From positions 1-35,973 of the forward strand of contig NZ_MRDL01000033.1 in the NCBI RefSeq assembly GCF_002008365.1: 35,973 nucleotides of DNA, in the 5' to 3' direction. Numbering within the stretch: the stretch's first letter is position 1; every line of letters begins with the position of its first letter. The position numbers and the translations under genes are program-made. Origin of the DNA: Rhizobium leguminosarum bv. viciae USDA 2370 (GTDB lineage: Bacteria; Pseudomonadota; Alphaproteobacteria; Rhizobiales; Rhizobiaceae). The notes under the pieces are model-generated. The model did not search any database. It had not been told where the DNA came from and worked only from the letters and a program-made list of their open reading frames with translations. Positions 22,020 through 29,061 of the stretch are shown one piece after another.

Positions 22020-22808
22020 ATGACTGACACTCCCACCGTCCTCATCACCGGCGCCTCCTCGGGTATCGGAGCGACCTATGCAGACCGTTTCGCCCGTCGT
22101 GGGCACAATCTCGTACTGGTCGCGCGCAATAAGGCAAGGCTGGAGGCTCTCTCGGCGCGACTTCGCGAGGAAACCGGCGTAACGATCGACATCCTGCAGG
22201 CCGATGTCACCAAATCCGATGAGCTTGCGGCGGTGGAAACCCGTCTGCGCGACGATCATCGGATCGGGATTCTCGTCAACAATGCCGGCACGAGCCTCGA
22301 AGGCACGTTCGTCAATCAGCCCGTCAATGATATCGCCCAGCTGATCGCGCTCAACGCGACGGCGGTTGCCCGCCTTTCCAGCGCCGTTGCGCCACGCTTC
22401 GTCGAAGCGGGCTCGGGCGCCATCGTCAACGTCTCCTCGGTCGTCGGGCTCGTCCCGGAATTCGGAATGACGGTCTACGGCGCCACCAAAGCCTTCGTGA
22501 CCTTCCTTTCCCAGGGGCTCAGCCTCGAACTCGGTCCCAAAGGCGTCTACGTCCAGGCGGTTCTGCCGGCTGCGACACGGACGGAGATCTGGGAACTTTC
22601 CGGCATCGACGTCAACACGCTCTCCGGCGTGATGGAAGTGGGCGAACTAGTGGACGCCGCCCTGGCAGGCTTCGACAAGCGCGAGCCCGTCACCATCCCG
22701 CCTCTGCACGATGCCGCCCAATGGGACGCTTATCAGTCCGCGCGCCAGACGATGATCCCGGGCTTTTCGCAGTCTGAGCCGGCAGAGCGCTATCGCGCCG
22801 CCTCGTAG
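22020..22808 (+). CDS. Short-chain dehydrogenase/reductase
   Basis: 262 residues, complete classical SDR: cofactor loop VLITGASSGIGATYADRFA (10-17), NNAG at 87-90, and the catalytic Ser/Tyr/Lys at about S139, Y153 and K157 (TVYGATKAFV). The R36 area (VLVARNKARLEAL) favours NADP(H). The substrate is unknown. It lies 123 bases before the OYE reductase on the same strand and is divergent from the TetR gene, which probably controls both. Carbonyl and C=C reduction of the same reactive compounds would make sense. Confidence 0.92.
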   Translation: MTDTPTVLITGASSGIGATYADRFARRGHNLVLVARNKARLEALSARLREETGVTIDILQADVTKSDELAAVETRLRDDHRIGILVNNAGTSLEGTFVNQPVNDIAQLIALNATAVARLSSAVAPRFVEAGSGAIVNVSSVVGLVPEFGMTVYGATKAFVTFLSQGLSLELGPKGVYVQAVLPAATRTEIWELSGIDVNTLSGVMEVGELVDAALAGFDKREPVTIPPLHDAAQWDAYQSARQTMIPGFSQSEPAERYRAAS

Positions 22809-22931
22809 CGCTTCCCGCGGAAACGCGCCGTCACCAACACAGGCTGTGTCGCAAGGCCGGCCTGTGCCGTGTTCCGGCGCGAAACTCCGAGATGTGACAG
22901 AGACCCCCGAAATCCTGACGAAAGAAACGAA

Positions 22932-24005
22932 ATGACTGACAACGCACTTTTTGAACCCTACACACTCGGCGCCCTGACGCTGGCGAATCGGATCGTGATG
23001 GCGCCCTTGACCCGCAACAGAGCCGGCGCCGGCTTCGTGCCGGGCGATATCGCCGCGACATATTATGCCCAGCGGGCGACAGCCGGCCTGATCATCTCGG
23101 AAGGCGCGCAGATTTCGCAGGAAGGGCAGGGCTACCAGGATACACCGGGAATTTATACGCAAGCCCAGATCGACGGCTGGCGGAAAGTCACCGACGCGGT
23201 GCATGCCAAAGGCGGTCACATCTTTCTGCAGCTCTGGCATGTCGGTCGTATTTCGCATGTCGATCTGCAGCCGAATGCGCAGGCGCCGGTCGCGCCATCG
23301 GCCATCAAGGCTGAGACCAAGGTCTTCGTGAACAATGCCTTCGTCGACGTGTCTGAACCTCGCGCGCTCAAACTGGATGAGATCCAGGCCATCATCGCCG
23401 ATTTCCGCCGCGCCGCCGCCAACGCGATTGCCGCGGGCTTCGATGGTGTCGAAGTCCATGGCGCCAACGGTTACCTGCTGGAACAGTTTGCCAAAGACGG
23501 CGCCAACACCCGCACCGACGCCTATGGCGGCTCGGTCGAACATCGCGCCCGGATGATATTGGAAGTCGCTGCCGCCGTGGCTGCCGAGGTCGGCGCCGAG
23601 CGGACGGGAGTGCGGATTTCGCCGGTCAACAGCGTCACCTCGAGCGATCCGCAGGCGCAATTCAACTATATCGCCGAGAAGCTTGGCCAGATGGGGATTG
23701 CCTATCTCCATGTCGTCGAAGCTGGGCGCGGCGGGCCCAATGAGGCTGCTGCCTTTGACTACGCGGAGCTCAGGGCCAAGTTCGCAAACACCTACATTGC
23801 CAATAATGGCTACGACCTCGACCGCGCAACGCTGCGATTGACGGAGGGCGCGGCGGATCTCTTCTCGTTCGGCCGGCCATTCATCGCCAATCCTGATCTC
23901 GTCGAGAGACTGAAGACCGCTGCTCCGCTGGCGGAGGTGAACCCGGCGACCATCTATGGCGGCGGCGCCCAAGGCTATACCGACTATCCCTCCATCGCCG
24001 CATGA
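22932..24005 (+). CDS. Old-yellow-enzyme-type ene-reductase (NemA-like)
   Basis: 357 residues, FMN-dependent TIM barrel. The start motif is LANRIVMAPLTRNRAG (T27 near the flavin). The substrate-binding pair is H176/N179 with the proton donor Y181 (VEVHGANGYLLEQF), followed by DAYGGSVEHRARM and the C-terminal FGRPFIANPDLVERL. It reduces activated C=C bonds and possibly nitro or nitrate esters with NADPH. ATG 22932 is the normal family start; the upstream frame to 22869 has no ribosome site. A rho-independent terminator lies 18 bases after its stop. It probably shares control with the SDR under the TetR regulator. Confidence 0.95.
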   Translation: MTDNALFEPYTLGALTLANRIVMAPLTRNRAGAGFVPGDIAATYYAQRATAGLIISEGAQISQEGQGYQDTPGIYTQAQIDGWRKVTDAVHAKGGHIFLQLWHVGRISHVDLQPNAQAPVAPSAIKAETKVFVNNAFVDVSEPRALKLDEIQAIIADFRRAAANAIAAGFDGVEVHGANGYLLEQFAKDGANTRTDAYGGSVEHRARMILEVAAAVAAEVGAERTGVRISPVNSVTSSDPQAQFNYIAEKLGQMGIAYLHVVEAGRGGPNEAAAFDYAELRAKFANTYIANNGYDLDRATLRLTEGAADLFSFGRPFIANPDLVERLKTAAPLAEVNPATIYGGGAQGYTDYPSIAA

Positions 24006-24365
24006 CGCGCGCGTGATGCACCGGCGCCGTGCTGCTGCGCGGCGCCTTTTCACCATGCCGAATGGGGGAGGCGGCGGGGCTAAGAACGCCCTTGCCTCAG
24101 GTTTCAGCAGGACGCGCAGGCCGAGGCGAATTTCTGCATTACCAGCTGACACCATCCGTCAGCTTTAGATGTTTAGACGCCGGATCATGTTGATTGGTGG
24201 GGCAATCGCCCGCATTGGCTCGACCTGGCCGAGCCGATCGAGCGTCTTGCCGGAAATTGAACTCTCCTGGCATCGTCTAGGTCAGCTCAGGTGAGCATCG
24301 GATTCACTGACACACGGCGACCCAGCCGTCGATCGCACCAGTTTGCCAGGGCCGCTGCCCCAGCT
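24006..24365. other. Intergenic stretch, 360 bases, no gene seen
   Basis: It contains the OYE terminator at 24023-24050. The remaining sequence up to the convergent GFA gene shows no reading frame with a ribosome site, no copy of the window's repeat families and no other structure I could support. Confidence 0.5.
24023..24050 (+). terminator. Rho-independent terminator of the OYE gene
   Basis: GGCGCCG (24023-24029) pairs with CGGCGCC (24040-24046) across a ten-base loop. TTTT (24047-24050) follows. Confidence 0.7.
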
Positions 24366-24782
24366 TTACATCGGCGGCATCGTCTCGAATTTCGGCACCG
24401 CCGGATCGACCCGGTCCCAGGCGAGGCCGCGCAGCGTGTAGGTCGCCATCTGCGGCTGGTATCGGGTGGGATCGTCGAGGCTGGCGGCGTGAATGGTGAA
24501 GAGATCGGGCATGGCAGAGAAGGTCAGATAGACCGGCGCGCCGCAGCTGGGGCAGAAGCCGCGCGTCTTGACGTTGCCGCTGTCGGCGACCATGTCCCAA
24601 TGCGTCGCCTGGCCGTCGAGCTTCACCGCCTGCCGGCTCGGGAAGGTCAGGTAGGATCCGTGCCCGGTGCCGCTGGTCGCCTGGCAATCGCGGCACTGGC
24701 AGTCGTTCATCGCAATCGGCTCGGCCGAGATTTCATAGTGGATCGCACCGCAGGCGCATCCGCCGGTGTAAGGCTTGCTCAT
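24366..24782 (-). CDS. GFA-family (CENP-V-like) zinc protein
   Basis: 138 residues with the zinc-ligand set of the family: C9/C11 (GGCACGAIHYE), C28/C30/C33 (NDCQCRDCQATSG) and C77/C80 (FCPSCGAPVY). Members are labelled glutathione-dependent formaldehyde-activating, but most have no proven activity. The length and all seven cysteines are normal. It lies upstream of nothing on its strand and 64 bases from the SRPBCC gene stop, which runs in the same direction, so it may be read through from the ArsR promoter. Confidence 0.92.
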   Translation of the reverse strand: MSKPYTGGCACGAIHYEISAEPIAMNDCQCRDCQATSGTGHGSYLTFPSRQAVKLDGQATHWDMVADSGNVKTRGFCPSCGAPVYLTFSAMPDLFTIHAASLDDPTRYQPQMATYTLRGLAWDRVDPAVPKFETMPPM

Positions 24783-24846
24783 ATCTCTCTCCTGATGAAG
24801 CGCTGCCGAATAAAACGCTGCGTCGGCAAGCGCGATGTCGGTCGCC

Positions 24847-25311
24847 TCAGTCCGTCTCGTCGACGATGGCGCCGATGTTCTTCACGACCTTCTTCCAGCC
24901 TTCGCCCATCTTCTGGAAAGCAGTTTCATTCCTCGGCAGGACGAAGCCGGAATGGATGAGGCGAAGCCGCGTGCCGGCTTCGACCTCGGACAGGATGAAG
25001 GTGACCACGGTGTTGAGCGGGGAGCCGTAGCCGGCATTTCCCTCATGCCCGCCTCTCCAGGCATAGGAGAGACGCTCGTTCGGCTTCACTTCCAGCACCT
25101 GGCAGTAAATGGTGCCGTCCCAGGCGCCGGCCGGTGTCGTCTGGTAGGTGAAGCGTTTGCCTTCCACGGGCTCGAAGCCCGCCGGCATCATCAGCCAGCG
25201 GCCCATCAGATTGGCCGTGGTCAGCGTTTTCCAGATCGTCTCCGGCCGATGCGGGAAGACCTCGTCGACCACGATCTCTTGCGTGTCGGGCTTCAATGCG
25301 GCGTCGCTCAT
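24847..25311 (-). CDS. SRPBCC (AHSA1-like) protein
   Basis: 154 residues of the START/Bet v1-like fold. The start is EIVVDEVFPHRPETIWKTLT, TPAGAWDGTIYCQVLEVKPN lies in the middle, and the end is WKKVVKNIGAIV. The AHSA1/CalC group bind hydrophobic ligands. Pairing with an ArsR regulator is a very common arrangement in proteobacteria, and its role is generally unknown. Its ATG overlaps the ArsR stop by four bases, so the two are coupled. It is presumably expressed when the ArsR repressor leaves the promoter at 25645-25673. Confidence 0.92.
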   Translation of the reverse strand: MSDAALKPDTQEIVVDEVFPHRPETIWKTLTTANLMGRWLMMPAGFEPVEGKRFTYQTTPAGAWDGTIYCQVLEVKPNERLSYAWRGGHEGNAGYGSPLNTVVTFILSEVEAGTRLRLIHSGFVLPRNETAFQKMGEGWKKVVKNIGAIVDETD

Positions 25312-25637
25312 GGATCGATTTCCTTCAGCAATGTTCTGAGATTGGCAAAGCGGTCGCGCCAGAAGACGCCGTAATGGCTCATCCAGTCGACAAGCGGCTC
25401 CAGGCCTTCCGGCTCGGCGCGGTAATAGACCTTCCGCCCTTCGGGGCGCTCGGCGACGAGGCCCGCCTGTTTCAGCGCCTTGAGGTGCTGCGAAATCGCG
25501 CCCTGCGTCACGCTGCTTGCCCGCGTCAGTTCGACGACGGTGATCTCATCGGCGTTGACGATCTGCTCAAACACGGCCCGCCGTGTGGGATCGGCAAGGG
25601 CGCGCATGACGGCGGTGATGGAGGCGGCTTCGATCAT
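25308..25637 (-). CDS. ArsR-family transcriptional regulator
   Basis: 109 residues, a winged helix-turn-helix: MRALADPTRRAVFEQIVN, then ELTRASSVTQGAISQHLKAL and AGLVAERPEGRKVYYRAE. The metal-binding ELCV cysteine motif is absent, as usual for ArsR proteins paired with SRPBCC genes, so it probably senses an organic ligand or its partner protein. It is the first gene of a two-gene operon. The predicted start of transcription falls at or next to its ATG, so its mRNA may be leaderless. Confidence 0.93.
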   Translation of the reverse strand: MIEAASITAVMRALADPTRRAVFEQIVNADEITVVELTRASSVTQGAISQHLKALKQAGLVAERPEGRKVYYRAEPEGLEPLVDWMSHYGVFWRDRFANLRTLLKEIDP

Positions 25638-25644
25638 GAGGAAA

Positions 25645-25673
25645 TCAATAGCCTATGCTAATTGATGAGTCAA
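25645..25673 (-). promoter_or_regulatory. Promoter and possible operator of the ArsR-SRPBCC operon
   Basis: On the minus strand TTGACT (25673-25668), 17 bp and TATTGA (25650-25645). The spacer holds the imperfect dyad TAGCATAGGCTA (25660-25649). The ATG at 25637 begins seven bases after the -10, and no Shine-Dalgarno sequence lies between. Confidence 0.6.
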
Positions 25674-25707
25674 GGCTAATTTGTTTTGGTGGGGAGTTCG
25701 CCTCTTG

Positions 25708-25808
25708 CTCTGTCTTCCTCGGGCTTGACCCGAGGATCTACGTCGGCCTCCATCAGCCACGGCATGGATCCCAGGCTCGAGGCCTGGGATGACGGAGGGT
25801 GGGGGCGC
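25708..25808. repeat. RIME-like two-hairpin intergenic repeat, copy 3
   Basis: CTCGGGCTTGACCCGAG, a spacer with CATCAGCCACGGCATGGAT, then CCCAGGCTCGAGGCCTGGG. It matches copies 1 and 2 over its full length. It lies between the ArsR promoter and the DUF6869-like gene. Confidence 0.75.
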
Positions 25809-25926
25809 GTTTCCGCCAAACTTGCCGCCGGCGCAGCGGATGGCGCGTCGAGTGGCCGGGGATAGCGGAGTTGAGTTGCGGACAACCATTTGCTGATGCA
25901 GAGTGCTGTCGAAATGGAAAGCCAAA

Positions 25927-26388
25927 GTGACCAAGAAAAACCGTAGCAACCCGCGCTCGGGGAAACACACCGCCGACGCTCCAGCGGCCAAACCGTTCAC
26001 GCGCAGCGCACTCTCATCGGATCTGACGTGGTTGCCGGATATAATTGCTGTTGGAGAGCCACCGGTTACCGCTGAAGCCTATGTAGAGGCTTATCTCGCA
26101 GATCCCGGCGAATGGTATTGGTCGACGATTTTACTGCATGATTCGAGAGAGAGCGTCTTGAAGCGCGTTCTCGCCATTGTCGAGCAAGCCAGATTACCCG
26201 ATCACAAAAAAGCGCTCGGTCAAATGGGCGCCGGCCCGCTCGAAGACATGATGTCGGATGAATTGCTGGATCATTTGCAGCATTGGCTGCCGTTCACGCC
26301 TGCCATGCGGTATGCGCTCGGTCAGGTTCGAATGTCTAGCGAACCTCCTGTCTTGCAACAGCGACTGAAGGCGATGCTCTCGCGGTAG
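25927..26388 (+). CDS. DUF6869-like protein of unknown function
   Basis: 153 residues. A basic start (TKKNRSNPRSGKHT) is followed by a helical domain: VEAYLADPGEWYWSTILLHD, VLKRVLAIVEQARL, then LGQMGAGPLEDMMSDELLDH. The pattern of W, then AAGPLEDLL-like residues resembles DUF6869 proteins, which are often linked with immunity-type or toxin-associated loci. GTG 25927 is chosen because GGAAAG lies six bases before it; an upstream GTG (25903) has no site. Its codons are less GC-biased than its neighbours, suggesting recent transfer. The function is unknown. Confidence 0.6.
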   Translation: MTKKNRSNPRSGKHTADAPAAKPFTRSALSSDLTWLPDIIAVGEPPVTAEAYVEAYLADPGEWYWSTILLHDSRESVLKRVLAIVEQARLPDHKKALGQMGAGPLEDMMSDELLDHLQHWLPFTPAMRYALGQVRMSSEPPVLQQRLKAMLSR

Positions 26389-26405
26389 TGCCTCTGCGGC
26401 CGGTC

Positions 26406-26450
26406 GGCATGGATTCCAGGCTCAAGGCCTGGAATGACGGAGAATGCGGG
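26406..26450. repeat. Half RIME-like repeat after the DUF6869-like gene
   Basis: GGCATGGATTCCAGGCTCAA then GGCCTGGAATGACGG is the second hairpin of the RIME-like copies. The first hairpin is absent. Confidence 0.65.
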
Positions 26451-26463
26451 ATCTCCCGCAGAT

Positions 26464-26643
26464 CTAAGCCAAGTCACTACCCGATCCCGCAATACTCGAA
26501 TCGTTCGGCTCTACGGAGTTTCCACTCGGTTCGGGGAGCCACGATTTTCGGTCGGATAATGATGGTGACATGCCGACCCAAATCGCGAGGCCGATCAGTA
26601 GCGCGCCGCTCAAGACGCCGATGACAGAGTAGATCCAGATCAT
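26464..26643 (-). CDS. Small one-helix membrane protein
   Basis: 59 residues. One N-terminal membrane helix (IYSVIGVLSGALLIGLAIWV, about 4-23) is followed by GMSP and a short polar tail rich in Ser, Pro and Asp. ATG 26643 has AGGAG seven bases upstream; the longer frame to 26685 is basic and lacks one. A decayed relative with the same GLAIW-x-GMSP signature lies at 27732-27880. The family is unnamed to me. It probably sits in the inner membrane with the tail outside, but orientation is a guess. Confidence 0.6.
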   Translation of the reverse strand: MIWIYSVIGVLSGALLIGLAIWVGMSPSLSDRKSWLPEPSGNSVEPNDSSIAGSGSDLA

Positions 26644-26729
26644 CCGCTCGCTCCTCTTGCGAGCATCCACCATAACACCGGGCATCGTGTTTCAACAGTA
26701 TCGGCGCTCATGCGGACAATGCTCGGGCT

Positions 26730-27575
26730 TTAGTTCGAGAGGTACGTTTGAAGGAATGTTCGAACGCTGCGGATGGATTTTCCTGCGGCGTCCGGATTGT
26801 ATTTTTCGATGTGACCAAACACCCGCCGTCCCACCTTAAACTCCGGAGCATCAAAATCGTGGTAAGTGCCCTTGTAGACATTGAGCTCGATGGGCGGGCC
26901 ATTGTCACTCAGACGGGCAAGCCTCTTCTGGCATCGGTCAGCCGGGCTCCAATTGTCTCGTTCGCCGCTCAAAATCAGGGTCGGCACCGTCGCGTCACCC
27001 TGACTTGCCGCGCAGAGCGGATAGTAGGCAACCGCTGCCTTGAATTTGTGGTCCATGAGCTGTTCGTTGCCTTCGATTTTTGTTCCTTCCAGCGTCGCCG
27101 TGCCGCCGGTTGAAAAGCCCATCAAGGCAACGCGCCGCGCATCGACAAAGCTTTGTTTCGATAAAAAATTCAAAGCCCCATAGGCGTCGAAGAGGCGATC
27201 GGGGAGAGAACCCTGGCACGTGTCCTTGATGTTGCGGGTAGTGAAGCTATCGACGACCAACACGACGTAACCCCACGAAACCAGCCGTTTCGGCCAAAGG
27301 TCTTTGACGCTCAACCGCATGCCCTCGCATCCATGCAGGAGGACGACCGCCGGGAAGGGGCCATCACCCTCCGGGCGGGACAAATATCCCAGCAGGGGTG
27401 TGCCTTGCGGTTGAGAAATAATTTCTCCCTGTTCTCTAGCCTTGCTTATTCGAAACGGGCTGAGCTTGACTGGCGCGCTTTCGAAGTGAACCAGCTCGTC
27501 GGCATCAGCCGGGTTTCCAGCGAGCGTGACGCTGAGAAAAGCGACGAGGCACAGAAAAAGTCTCGTGGTTTTCAC
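26730..27575 (-). CDS. Secreted dienelactone-hydrolase-like alpha/beta hydrolase
   Basis: 281 residues. A signal peptide (residues 1-26, with FLCLVAFLSVTLAG) precedes an alpha/beta-hydrolase core. The catalytic triad candidates are S155 (LMGFSTGGTA), D207 (LSGERDNWSPADR) and H239 (GTYHDFDAPEF). The oxyanion region is VVLLHGCEGMR. The nucleophile is Ser, where classical dienelactone hydrolases have Cys. It starts with GTG 27575, with GGAGAA just before. It is presumably exported to the periplasm to cleave esters; the substrate is unknown. Composition is lower in GC than the core genes, suggesting accessory DNA. It stands alone. Confidence 0.88.
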   Translation of the reverse strand: MKTTRLFLCLVAFLSVTLAGNPADADELVHFESAPVKLSPFRISKAREQGEIISQPQGTPLLGYLSRPEGDGPFPAVVLLHGCEGMRLSVKDLWPKRLVSWGYVVLVVDSFTTRNIKDTCQGSLPDRLFDAYGALNFLSKQSFVDARRVALMGFSTGGTATLEGTKIEGNEQLMDHKFKAAVAYYPLCAASQGDATVPTLILSGERDNWSPADRCQKRLARLSDNGPPIELNVYKGTYHDFDAPEFKVGRRVFGHIEKYNPDAAGKSIRSVRTFLQTYLSN

Positions 27576-27701
27576 TGAACTTCTCCGCTATTGGATCAAC
27601 AGCCTGCTCATTGTACGCTGGACCTGAAGGCTCGCAAAGCGGGTGAGGGTTTTGCCGCCGATTGGGTCGGGCAGATTATCTGCGCGCTGCGGTCAGAAGC
27701 G

Positions 27702-27802
27702 CTTGATCACCCCCTGGCAGGTCGTTTATGACTACCGTAAATCCAGGCTGCGAGATTTGAATCTAGAGGGGATGTCGGCCACGTCGGCACCGCCCGCCGA
27801 CC
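27702..27802. repeat. Duplicated block X1
   Basis: It aligns with 28119-28222 over its length, with about four in five bases identical (shared TGATCACC, GACTACCG, AAATCCA, GATTTGAAT-like blocks). It encodes the last codons and 3' flank of a small gene on the minus strand (block end DIPSRFKSRSLDLR then TAG). Confidence 0.65.
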
Positions 27803-27880
27803 AACGGTGACATGCCGAACCAGATCGCGAGACCGGCCAAGACCACGCTGATCGAGCCATAATATTCGTCAGCATCACTG
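27732..27880 (-). pseudogene. Decayed relative of the one-helix membrane protein
   Basis: On the minus strand one frame reads YYGSISVVLAGLAIWFGMSP, matching the helix and GMSP of the gene at 26464-26643. The frame then shifts by one base near 27795 and continues as GGADVADIPSRFKSRSLDLR before TAG at 27732-27734. No start codon lies in the helix frame. The gene is broken by a frameshift and a lost start. Confidence 0.6.
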
Positions 27881-27916
27881 ATGCCATCACCTCGGATTTG
27901 CCACAGAGCCTACCCC

Positions 27917-28020
27917 TTGCTCCGTCATCCTCGGCCTTGAGCCGAGGACCCATGTTGGCCTCTACCAGCAGCGGGCATAGATCCTCGGCTCGAGGCCGAG
28001 GATGACGGAGGTCGGGGAGC
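27917..28020. repeat. RIME-like two-hairpin intergenic repeat, copy 4
   Basis: CCTCGGCCTTGAGCCGAGG, a spacer with CCAGCAGCGGGCATAGAT, then CCTCGGCTCGAGGCCGAGG. The stems differ from the other copies but keep pairing, so compensated changes have preserved the hairpins. It lies between blocks X1 and X2. Confidence 0.75.
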
Positions 28021-28118
28021 GCGTTTTGCCAAATCCGTCGTCGGTGCGGGGTAGAGTAATCTGGCGCCTACTTGATCGAGCAGGCTTGGTTTCGAACTGG
28101 TGCGAGCCACAATCAGCC

Positions 28119-28222
28119 CTTGATCACCTCCCGGCAAATCAGTTAAGACTACCGCAAATCCAAGCTGCGAAATTTGAATCCCGATGGGATGTCGACGACC
28201 AAGTCGGCGCCGCCCTCCGACC
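28119..28222. repeat. Duplicated block X2 with an orphan gene end
   Basis: It is the partner of 27702-27802. On the minus strand it reads EGGADLVVDIPSGFKFRSLD and ends LR-TAG (28149-28151), the same gene end as block X1, but with no membrane helix upstream. Only the 3' end of the ancestral gene survives. Confidence 0.6.
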
Positions 28223-28352
28223 GGTGTGTCTGTCACCGGCCAGCTTCCTCAGAATTGATCCCCCATCCTTTTCTGCCTGACCTCTCATCTTCGATCACAT
28301 CGGGATCGAGCCGTGTCGGCATGGACACCCGCCTCTTCCAAGGAGAACTGCA

Positions 28353-28566
28353 ATGGACCCTTCGATTGCTCCGGCCTCCCGGGCAGCGGCGGTAACGCCG
28401 AACGATACCGCCATCGTCGGAGCCCGCGCGCTTTACATCGGCACGGCCGGTGATGTTGCCATTGCGCCGCGTCGCGAGCGTGCCGGCTGGAACGATCCTG
28501 CCTGTTCATGCCGCCATCGTGGCGCTGACCGGGACCACCGCATCCAACATCATTGCGCTGTTCTGA
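28353..28566 (+). pseudogene. Frameshifted phage spike-base protein (RCAP_Rcc01079-like)
   Basis: AAGGAG precedes ATG 28353. The first frame reads SRAAAVTPNDTAIVGARALY and IGTAGDVAIAP, the N-terminal half of the short spike-base proteins known from GTA-like and tailed phages. The C-terminal half, VPAGTILPVHAAIVALTGTT and ASNIIALF then TGA (28564-28566), is in another frame. About ten codons between the halves, which normally contain VTF, are missing. The gene is therefore disabled by a deletion with frameshift. Terminase genes follow, as in a prophage. Confidence 0.75.
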
Positions 28567-28587
28567 GCCTTCCAGAAGCCGCGCCCC

Positions 28588-29061
28588 ATGGGAAGACCAA
28601 CCAAGTTCAGCCAGGCGCTGGCCGAGAAGATCTGCGAGCGCATTGCTGACAGGGAAAGCCTGCGGTCGATCTGCCGGGATGAGGATATGCCGGCGAAGTC
28701 GACCGTGCTGTCCTGGCTCGCCGACGACGATAAGGCGGCCTTTCGGGCGCGGTACGCGCTGGCCCGCGAGATCCTGGCCGACGGCTTTGTCGACGAGATG
28801 GTCGAGATTGCCGACGATCGCAGCAATGACTGGATTGAAAAGAAGAATGCGAGCGGTGAGACCACCGGCTGGCAGGAGAATGGCGAGGCCATCCGGCGTT
28901 CGCAGCTCCGCATCGCCACCCGCCAAAGGGTCGCCGAGAAGCTGAAGCCGAAGAAATACGGTTCCAAGGTCGAGTTCGACCAGGGCGTCGTAACCGGCGA
29001 GGTTTCGCAGTTGCTGGAAGACATCAATGGCAAGACGCGCGGACTTCCAAACGGCAGTTGA
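28588..29061 (+). CDS. Phage terminase small subunit
   Basis: 157 residues. The N-terminal helix-turn-helix (MGRPTKFSQALAEKICERIA, then LRSICRDEDMPAKSTVLSWL) binds the packaging site. The central part (FRARYALAREILADGFVDEM) mediates oligomerisation, and QLRIATRQRVAEKLKPKKYG is the usual C-terminal region of these proteins. The frame is intact. It overlaps the large-subunit gene by 35 bases. With the spike-base and large-subunit genes broken, it is an orphan of a decayed prophage. Confidence 0.9.
   Translation: MGRPTKFSQALAEKICERIADRESLRSICRDEDMPAKSTVLSWLADDDKAAFRARYALAREILADGFVDEMVEIADDRSNDWIEKKNASGETTGWQENGEAIRRSQLRIATRQRVAEKLKPKKYGSKVEFDQGVVTGEVSQLLEDINGKTRGLPNGS

Larger units (their letters stand above)
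27576..28352. other. Gene-poor stretch with decayed copies and a repeat
   Basis: 777 bases. It contains two related blocks (27702-27802 and 28119-28222), the remains of a one-helix membrane gene (27732-27880) and a full RIME-like repeat (27917-28020). No intact gene was found; the open frames overlap these pieces. Confidence 0.6.

Noticed and set aside
22647..24155. 502-codon open frame on the minus strand
   Set aside because: It lies opposite the SDR and ene-reductase genes, whose motifs are clear. High GC keeps antisense frames open, and this one has no recognisable domain.
71..28020. Repeated palindromes considered as a CRISPR array or transposon ends
   Set aside because: The copies are dispersed by kilobases, have no regular spacers, no transposase between them and no target duplications. 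They fit intergenic palindromic elements.
27925..28236. 103-codon minus-strand frame
   Set aside because: It crosses a RIME-like repeat and block X2 in a frame different from the conserved gene end, so it is a by-product of repeat sequence.
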